A stretch of DNA of 64,000 bases from Serratia inhibens (GTDB lineage: Bacteria > Pseudomonadota > Gammaproteobacteria > Enterobacterales > Enterobacteriaceae), in assembly GCF_003591175.1 (NCBI RefSeq), contig NZ_QYYG01000001.1, forward strand, positions 1,488,001 through 1,552,000. Reading direction: 5' to 3'. Below are positions 45,338 to 53,700 of the stretch, piece after piece. A program made the translations under genes and the position numbers. How positions within the stretch are numbered: the stretch's first letter is position 1; each line of letters begins with the position of its first letter. A model generated the notes under the pieces. The model made no database searches, had not been told where the DNA came from, and was given only the letters and a program-made list of their open reading frames with translations.

Positions 45338-47050
45338 TCAGGCCGGAAACTCCAGCGCGTCGGTCAAATCCCCCAGCGGTTTTTGACCGCGTTCCGCCAT
45401 CGCTTTATCGCGCTCGGCCACCCCTTCCAGCGTCGGCAGATCGAATACCCGACTGATCAAGCGCAGGATCGAGCCGGTATCGTATACCTTGTGATCGACA
45501 TAGCCTTTACGGGCAAACGGCGAGACAACCAACGCCGGAATGCGCGATCCCGGCCCCCAACGATCGCCCTGCGGCGGCGCAACGTGATCCCACCAGCCGC
45601 CGTTTTCGTCGAAGGTGATCACCACCACGCTGTTGCTCCACTGCGGGCCATTGCGCAGGCTGTTGATGATGTGGGCGATATGACGATCGCCGGCTTCCAC
45701 ATCGGAATAACCGGCATGCATATTAAGGTTGCCCTGCGGCTTGTAGAAAGTCACCGGCGGCAGTGTGCCTGCCTCTACCGCCGCCAAAAATGCGTTGGTG
45801 GCCGGTGAGTCGCCAATGCCGCCGTCGCGCAAATGGGCTTCGCGGGCCTGTGGGTTGCCCGGCCCCAGATTTTCGAAGTAATTGAACGGCTGATGGTGAT
45901 ACTGGAAGTCCGGCGCGCCGGGAAAATCGCCCTGATCCTTGCGGTTGTCCAGCGCATACTGCCAGCCGCCGGCGTACCACGCCCAGTCGACACCTTTCTG
46001 ATTAAGCAGGTCACCGATGTGCGTGTGCTTTTGCGGCAGCAATACATTGGGCTGGGTGGCATCCGCCATCGCGGGGTCTTTTTCATCCCGGGTCCACGAC
46101 GGCCAGTACGGCGGCGCCATGGTGTTTACCGCATAACCGTCCGGCGTCAGCAAGCTTTTGCCAAACAGCGGGATGCCGAATGAAGCGCTGGCCGGCGAAT
46201 CGCCCAGTGGCTTCAGACGCGGGTCGGCTGCGTCATCGCTTTCAAGCTGGGAAATGCCCTCTTTGGCGATGGAGTTTTGTACGTCGGGGTAAAACGGCGG
46301 GCGGGCGCAGATCAGATACTGATGATTGAGGAAGGAGCCACCAAAGGCGCCCTGGAAAAAGTTGTCGCACAGGGTGAATTCCTGCGCCAACGTCCACAGC
46401 CGCAGGTTATAGGCGCCGTCACCGTAGTAGCCCATGGTCAGCGCACCGGAATCCGCCCAAGCGACGAACTTGTCGTTTTTACCGCCGTTGATCTGCATCT
46501 GGTTTTGATAGAACACATGCCACAGGTCACGCGTTACCACGCCGTGCGGCAGGTTCTCCCCTTGCGGCCCGGTCAAGACAAACGGCTGATTCGGCAACTG
46601 ATTGGTGAATACCGCATCCTCGCCAATGCTGTAATTCACGTGCCCGACTTCCTGCGCCTTCGGCACCAACCCTTTCCAGATTGGCGGCAGCGTATCCAGC
46701 AGCCGATCGTCGCGATCGCGCTGCTGGTACTCTTCGGGCTTGAGCGCCGACAGCGGTTTTTCCACGCCGGGGAAATTGGCGAACAGGTTATTGAAGCTGC
46801 GGTTCTCGGCGTAGATCACTACCACGTTTTTCACATGGCGGCGCAGCAGCGGATTTTGCGCACCGTCCGGCAGGCCGCTCAACAACAGTTTCTTATTGCC
46901 ATCACCGGCAGCATTGGCCAGCGGCGCAAGGGTGGCGCCGACGCTCAGCACCGTCGCCCCCGCCAGAAAACGGCGGCGCGCCGGGTTAGCGGGTTGTTGT
47001 TCGTTGTCGCCCGCGGACGGCGGCAGATCGTTATACGGTTTATCGCTCAT
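45338..47050 (-). CDS. Tat-exported acid phosphatase / phospholipase C-type phosphoesterase (AcpA-like)
   Basis: A 570-residue phosphoesterase of the AcpA/phospholipase C superfamily. A twin-arginine signal (PARRRFLAGATVLSVGATLAPLA in two parts, residues about 23-45) directs folded export. VVVIYAENRSFNNLFANFPG near 75 contains the family metal/nucleophile region (ENRSF), and VVITFDENGGWWDHVAPP near 480 supplies Asp/Glu/His ligands. It resembles Burkholderia-type acid phosphatase. A probable Pho box upstream suggests induction by phosphate shortage. Confidence 0.87.
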   Translation of the reverse strand: MSDKPYNDLPPSAGDNEQQPANPARRRFLAGATVLSVGATLAPLANAAGDGNKKLLLSGLPDGAQNPLLRRHVKNVVVIYAENRSFNNLFANFPGVEKPLSALKPEEYQQRDRDDRLLDTLPPIWKGLVPKAQEVGHVNYSIGEDAVFTNQLPNQPFVLTGPQGENLPHGVVTRDLWHVFYQNQMQINGGKNDKFVAWADSGALTMGYYGDGAYNLRLWTLAQEFTLCDNFFQGAFGGSFLNHQYLICARPPFYPDVQNSIAKEGISQLESDDAADPRLKPLGDSPASASFGIPLFGKSLLTPDGYAVNTMAPPYWPSWTRDEKDPAMADATQPNVLLPQKHTHIGDLLNQKGVDWAWYAGGWQYALDNRKDQGDFPGAPDFQYHHQPFNYFENLGPGNPQAREAHLRDGGIGDSPATNAFLAAVEAGTLPPVTFYKPQGNLNMHAGYSDVEAGDRHIAHIINSLRNGPQWSNSVVVITFDENGGWWDHVAPPQGDRWGPGSRIPALVVSPFARKGYVDHKVYDTGSILRLISRVFDLPTLEGVAERDKAMAERGQKPLGDLTDALEFPA

Positions 47051-47107
47051 GTGCCTTCCCTCTAAAATTTTTAACTTGTTGATTTGTTATAAATTTATTT
47101 AAGAGAC

Positions 47108-47144
47108 ATTATGCTAGGGCACAGTTATGAACGAAATGTGACAG
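47108..47144 (-). promoter_or_regulatory. Probable Pho box and -10 for phosphatase gene
   Basis: Read on the minus strand, CTGTCACATTTCGTTCAT (47144-47127) matches the two 11-bp-spaced halves of the PhoB site at about 14 of 18 positions. CATAAT (47113-47108) follows 13 bases later as the -10, with no -35 needed. The distance to the start codon is about 60 bp from the -10. Confidence 0.6.
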
Positions 47145-47220
47145 TGGGCGACAGGTTAGCATTTGGCAACAATTTCGCGAGGATTGCCGCAGTTTAATCA
47201 CTCTCCCACCTGGCTGCCGG

Positions 47221-47598
47221 CTAGCGAGCGTCGCGTTGCACCATCAATAGCATTAACGTCAGCGCGTTGGGCAGCATATACAGCAGCGCACCCAACTGTA
47301 CCGCCAGCGGGTTGTCCCTGGCCTGCCAGGCCATAAACCAGTCGCCGGCCACCACCATAAAACCGAGGCCCCACACCGCGATCGCGCAAAGCGCGCCCAG
47401 CATCGCCCAGGCTTTGCCTTTGGCAAACGCCGCATAAGGGTGGCTCAGATGTTTCACCATCAACACGATGCCAAAGGCTGCCGTTATGCCGGCCAGGGAT
47501 TCCAGCAGCGTAATAAGCGCCAACCCGACCATCCCGGCCCAAGGCTCGGTGATGGCGCGCCACATCAGCCCAGGCACCCCAATAAGCTGTTTACGCAT
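47221..47598 (-). pseudogene. DUF2165 membrane protein lacking its N-terminal third
   Basis: A 125-residue frame with three to four hydrophobic segments. From LMWRAITEPW onward it follows DUF2165 (GIVLMVKHLSHPYAAFAKGKAWAML in parts; WGLGFMVVAGDWFMAWQ). Full-length members have about 50 more residues at the start, including a first helix. Here an in-frame TAA directly precedes the only ATG and no ribosome site is visible. It looks like a gene whose 5' end was lost at the boundary of the toxin island. It could still be translated as a short form. Confidence 0.6.
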
Positions 47599-47707
47599 TT
47601 ATATAATGACCGCGCATCTTTACTAGCTGCTGTAGATAACCTATGACGCCGGTGCTATTTCAGTACATCATAACCCCCTTGGTGAATTATTTCCGTTTTA
47701 CAGATAA

Positions 47708-47723
47708 GGGTGATAGCTCACCC
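47708..47723 (-). terminator. Hairpin after giant toxin gene 1
   Basis: GGGTGA (47708-47713)/TCACCC (47718-47723), loop TAGC, about 37 bp beyond the stop of the gene ending at 47760. The following bases on the minus strand are TTATCTGT, a poor U-tract, so termination is only likely. Confidence 0.45.
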
Positions 47724-47759
47724 TGTTTAAATAAAATGTGTTTATTTGCATCAGCGCCA

Positions 47760-50700
47760 TCAAACCCGCCTTAACAATTTTGTATTATTTAAGACCACTT
47801 TCGTATTAAATCTTTTCGTGGCACTTTTTTCTTCACCGATGAAATCAGCGCTAATGATTCCAGGTTGTTTTATATTATCAACAGCCGAAGCTAATGTTTC
47901 TGAACTCCTGCCCAAATTGTTTTCCACTCCCAGAGATAACTCCCCGGTTCCGACATGAGCAAACGGCATATTAGATTGGATAATTGTCAATTTATCCTCA
48001 GGTGACGCATTGGCATGAAATGCAGTGATAAAGTCCGCCGTTTTTTTTGCATCAGGACTGTTTGCCCAGCTAGTATAGGTCTGTTCCTTGTATTGCCAAT
48101 GCCATTCATTACCATGATATTCATTGACCATAACCCCCAAGTACTTCCCTTTTTCCAACAAGCCAACCTGCGCCATAGCCAAGCTTGATGTATCTTTAAA
48201 TGTAATCATGTTGTCACGATAACCTTGTAAAACCTTGTTTAAAAAAATGTCTGAATCCGGTGTAATAGTTCCTTTCTTACGTATTTCATTTTTAAAAACA
48301 AACTTTATTAAATAGAAGTTTTTCGAATCACTTTTTGCATACGCTAATAACTCCCTGATATCGGCAACCGCATCTCCGTTTGCTACGCTGGGGCCGTGAA
48401 AGAAGCCAAAAGAACCGTCACTTCGCACTGCAACTCTAATATCGAAATATCTGGCACCGGCCTCTGCCTGCTCTCTCAGGTTCAGATTTTGGGTTTTGAA
48501 TGCAAATGGAAAAGCTTCTCCCAAGCTGCCAGGAATACCTTTTTTTCTTCTGAATGCATAGGTCCCCGCATCATGACTACCCAGCATAGATATTTGAGAC
48601 AATCGCGTATTTTTAGGCATTTCATTATGATTAATTGCGATATAACCCTCTTCAAATGCAGCAACAGGATTGGCCTTACTTATGTTTTTAAGAAGATTTT
48701 CGGATCTTGGTTTCCTACCTTCCACCCAACTCGATTCTTTAAAATAAATATCACCCCTTTCACTTCCAAATAGTATTTTTGCCGTTCCTTCATCAGGATC
48801 ATAATTTTCAAGAGGTTTTCCACTCCCTCCTAATGACAAATAACACCCACCCTCTTTCATTACGATACCGTTATGATCAATTGAATCGAAATCATTAAGA
48901 ACAATATCTTTACCTATTTTTACATTTTTTATTTTTGAAACAAGCCCCTTGCTGATTGGTGTCTTGAATGTGAAATCAGAAATTGCTATCTCTGTATGAT
49001 TCCTAGCTAAAAACATAATATTTTCCACGCGTTGAAAAACATCCTCTTTGTCTTGCAGATCAACTATTTCTTCTTCAAATTTTATGATGTCATCCTTAAT
49101 TTTATTGGGTACTAGTTTATCCTGATCAGTGAGATCTTTTTCTCTTTTCAAAAGCACTCTCTTTTTATTTTCAATTTCAACCATCTCTTTCTCAAGATTA
49201 TTTATGGTGCTAAATCCTTTTTTGCTATTTAAAAACTCCATGTCTTTCTTATAAGTATCACGAATCAAAGGCGCAAACTTCTCGGGCAGGTTAATCAACT
49301 TGTATTTAGAGTCTTTTATATATCTGCTATTTAGCCATGACAGATCGCCTGGCCGCTCCAGATCAGAAGATGCACTTATAACAGAACTGTATTCACTTGA
49401 TACAATTATTTTATTTTTCAATTTATCAGAAGAACGCAATTTATTATACCATTCTTCATAAGAGCTTATTAACCACTCATACCCTCTATTTTCTCTTTTC
49501 ATAAACTGCTCAATGGTCGCATCAATAACAAGATATTCATTCCCTTTTCTAGCGATGACTGCATAGTGGTTTCCTGGGGCCGGATCGCTAGGTGACTTAT
49601 AAAAAAGAACGCCGGCAACCTGAGTGTCATACCCTTTATTTTTTAATCCTTCAATAATTATTTCAGTGGCTAAATTACACTTTCCCTCGGGATCTCTTGT
49701 GTATCCAGCAAGTTCCATTTTTATTTTTTTATTTTCATTAAGAATATTGAATATAGTATCCCGTTGAACTTTTTTCCCTGATACGCCAGCTATCATTTTT
49801 CTGGTTTCATCAAGCAGAGTTTGATTACCCGTCATTTCGTCAGGAAGTACGTCCGCCAGTTTTTTCTGGAAGCTGGTAGCAAGTTTTTCTGTAACCGGAG
49901 TTACCGTATCCGTTTTGAATAATTTCACCGATAATTCCTGTCGACCATAAAAATCCAACAACTGAGCTAAAGAACCCTGAGTAAGCTGCGAAGAGATAGA
50001 CCTCACTCTGTACCTCTCAAGCTCACTGTCCGTAAGATACCCCTCAGAAATAACAAACTCTCGAAATTCAATGGAGCTATTTAATATAGTGTAGGGGTGA
50101 CCAAAAAGATATCGCAAATCCAATACCTCTTCGGTACTATATCCCAGTGAAATATAACCATAAACCTGTTCTTCTTTTATTACCCCTCCATCTGTTTTCT
50201 CGACCAATACGAAATATGAAAGTAGTTCATCTATATTATCCAGAGCAGGATTTTTAATTGTAGAAGCGGAATTTTCAGCAAAGCTAATCATGAGATTAAT
50301 CTTTTCCTGAAGATTTAATTTATCTTTCCCATTATATTTCTTGAGTAATTCAAGCACACTCACCCCTTTTTTAATCATGGTGGTAAGGGCGTTGATTGCT
50401 TCTTTCTCAGAGATATTTAACTCATGAGTTCTTAACGCTGTTCCAACAGGAACAACATCAAATTTAGCATTTGGCAGATAATAGCCTTTTTCAATGTCAA
50501 AAGTCTTAACTAATGAATCTTCCTTTGCGGCTCTGATATTATTTATCCCCTGAGGTGTATTTTCAATCACGAATTCTTTTTTTGCACCTGAAAATATATC
50601 GTCGGTGTTTTTACCGCCACCTAAACCTGGAAGATAAGAATGAGTAACCCAGGCACCGTTTTTCTGCATAACCGGAACAGCATAAATGAAACGCCCCGGG

Positions 50701-53700
50701 TTATCCGGATTTATTACTCGCCATGTATGTGCATAATCGTCCCAGCGAACCTGATAAGTAGCTTCATCCTGGCGAATAAAGTAATGTCTATCATTAATTT
50801 CTCGCAGTTCATAAATATTTTTATATTTCCCTTTTTCATCATGAAATATCATTTCATCCAGTTTCACCGAGGAGTTTTTGATCGCATATTTTTCACTTAA
50901 TTTAGCAGTGCGACTGCTACCCTGGTCAGTTCTAATGCTAAAAATACGATTTTTAACAAAATCATTTGCATCGTACAAACTAAATTTTTTAATCGAGCGA
51001 TGAATGGTTTTTATTATTTCTCGCGTAGGGTATGGCAGAGGGTCAATAACATCTAACGCAGCAGAAAGCAGGATTTTCACTAGTTCGGGTGCTATTTTTC
51101 TGCCTAGTATAATGGGTAGATCAGCAATAATAATCTTTATTGCATTCTTGCCACTAATGCCTGTTGCATTAAGAGTGGCCATTTTATATGTAATTTTTCT
51201 TACTATATCATCTGTAACTTTAATTAATTTTGAAGCAACACTGTGAAGTATTGACACTACTGAAATAACATCAGTGGTTATCGAAGCTATATCCGATACC
51301 GAAGGGGAGTAATACCTGTCAGTAACGGCATTGTAAATGACCTGATAAAAAGGAACGAGAATTTCCGCAGTTATATGCCATCCGCTTTTCTTATCTAACC
51401 CATTTTTATAAACATCATTTAACTCGGTTAAGTTTTCTTTCATAACGCTAGTCATAACTTCGAAAGAATTTTTACCATTTATCTTTTTATTTGAACGGTA
51501 TTCTAATTGCGGCTCTATTACTTCATTTCCAAAAAAACTTTTCCACAATTTATCAAATGAAGATATTTTCTTATCTGAAAACGTCTCTTCAACATTCCCC
51601 AATTCATCATAAGGATAATATCTATTAGAATATAATTCTGTATACCCGTTATTACTGCCAACGTATCGGGCTCCCATGCTTTGCTGAGGAGTAGTGAGAT
51701 CGCGAAGCGTTATATTGTTTGTTACATCTTGTTGAGTATATTTTTTAAATGCAATCGCCCCATCTAAATCGGCAAAGAAAATCCAGTCATCATTGTCAAG
51801 TTGTATCATTACTAAACGACCAAAGCGCAATGGGTTTTGCTCAACATTAATGTAGGAATTATATGCATCGTCAGAGATAGAATAATAATAATAATTTTTA
51901 CATTTTGACAGCGCTGAGTTGACGGAAACCCCGTTTATAAACAAACTATCTATAACATATTTATCAGCATCGTAATTAAGGAATCTATCTTTATAAATAT
52001 TGAACTGCTCATTATAATAATATTGACTCGAAAAAAAATCCCGTGATTTCATATCTGAAAGAGTGTAATAACCTTCTGGTTCAGGATTATTATCCTTACT
52101 AAAGATATTTAATTCCTTCGTTGCTTCAATATATCTCTTAAGGATATATATTATTGGTGTATAGGAAAGCTCACTTGTCGTTTTTTTATTTTCTTTAAGA
52201 AAATATAGCATTGCGCAAAGAAACGTATAGCTTTGCTCTTCAGTATGTTTTTCCTCAACGTCAGAATGAAAATCAACATGCATTTTCTGCCAAGGTGTTG
52301 ACATCATGTTAGTTGCATAATTATGCACCGATGTAATATCGCGCAGATCATTATGCCATATTATCTCATTAATGTTATAAGGTATTTTTTTCGCCAACTC
52401 GTCAGCAAAAAATTGCTGACTAATACTAGTATAGACGAATTTTTTCATAGCCTGTATTTGTTTTAGGTCAGTTACATCTATATCAATCAAGTTTTCTCCT
52501 GCTAACTCATAAACTTTTAACTCCTCCATAACAAAATATAAATAAACCAAATAGGCTTTATTCAAAGAACGTTTTTTACCTGTCCGGGATAACATTTCCG
52601 GAACTTCCTTTTTCATTTTATCATATGCTGCTGCTATACCTGTTAAGTAATTGTTATGTGATTCTCTGTTGTCCTTCCAAAAGAGCAGAAGCCCTTCCTT
52701 TTTTTCAGTTAGTTTTTCTAGCTTGGCATTGTTCAAAGGCAGTAGAAGCTTATAATCTGCTGCAGTTTTATCTTCTTTTAGAGCGTTAATTTTTTCTTTT
52801 AGCAAATTTTCCTGTTTGGTCTTTTCATGCTTCCTATAATTTTGCATCATAGAATTACCTAATCCCATATCAGAAAACTTACTGTCGATCCCGTTTAACT
52901 CCCTGGTTATTGAAATTATATCTTTTTCATTTTTGTCTATATATCCCTGATACATGGCGCGTAGTTTTTCTTTATTTAAAATATCCTCAGCAAGTGTTCT
53001 ACAAACATCATCATAACTACTTTGTCCATACAAAAAATGCATAATCATTTCGTTATAAATATCTTCATTGACATCATTAATATTATAAGCTGTTATTACC
53101 AAATCGAGTATCGAGCCATTGCCATTTTCCTGATGATGTACATTGCCTTTATTTATAAATCCTATATCATCACCGAGCTGAATTTTTAATTCAAAAAGCG
53201 CTTGAATAAACTCATTAGCATGCGCTACATCAGCATATTTTCTTTTTAAAACAATAGATTCAATCATCTTAAATAAAATCTTTTTCAAGTCTTTGAAGGT
53301 CGGTTTTAAATCGTTTCCCATTGAGGACAAAGCAATTCCTTTCATTAAATCCTTCATCATCTTTGAAAAAGACTCAGGGTAAAATTCCCATGTCAGTAGG
53401 TTATTTATAAAATCGTTTATTTCCTTAATATCTCCACTTTCTTCATCTAACTCCCAAACATGATTTCTATTAAGACTTAATGGTAACTTTTCATTATTTA
53501 CGTTATTAACCAAGATTATCTTTTTCGGTTTGTTTGGTGATGAATATAATTTCTCTACCATCCAATAGCGATGATTTATTTTTAGGAGTGCATAGGTTCC
53601 ATAGTTATAAAGCCATTCATTACTTTTATAGGTGACTTGGTTATCGGTCAATGTTAAGTCACCATTGGTCTGATACCAGTGAAACTCTAAAAAATTCACT

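Noticed and set aside
47141..47154. CTGTCGCCCACTGTCAC as the Pho box
   Set aside because: The two CTGTC units are 10 bp apart, not 11; the overlapping site at 47127-47144 keeps the 11-bp period and fits the -10 position better.
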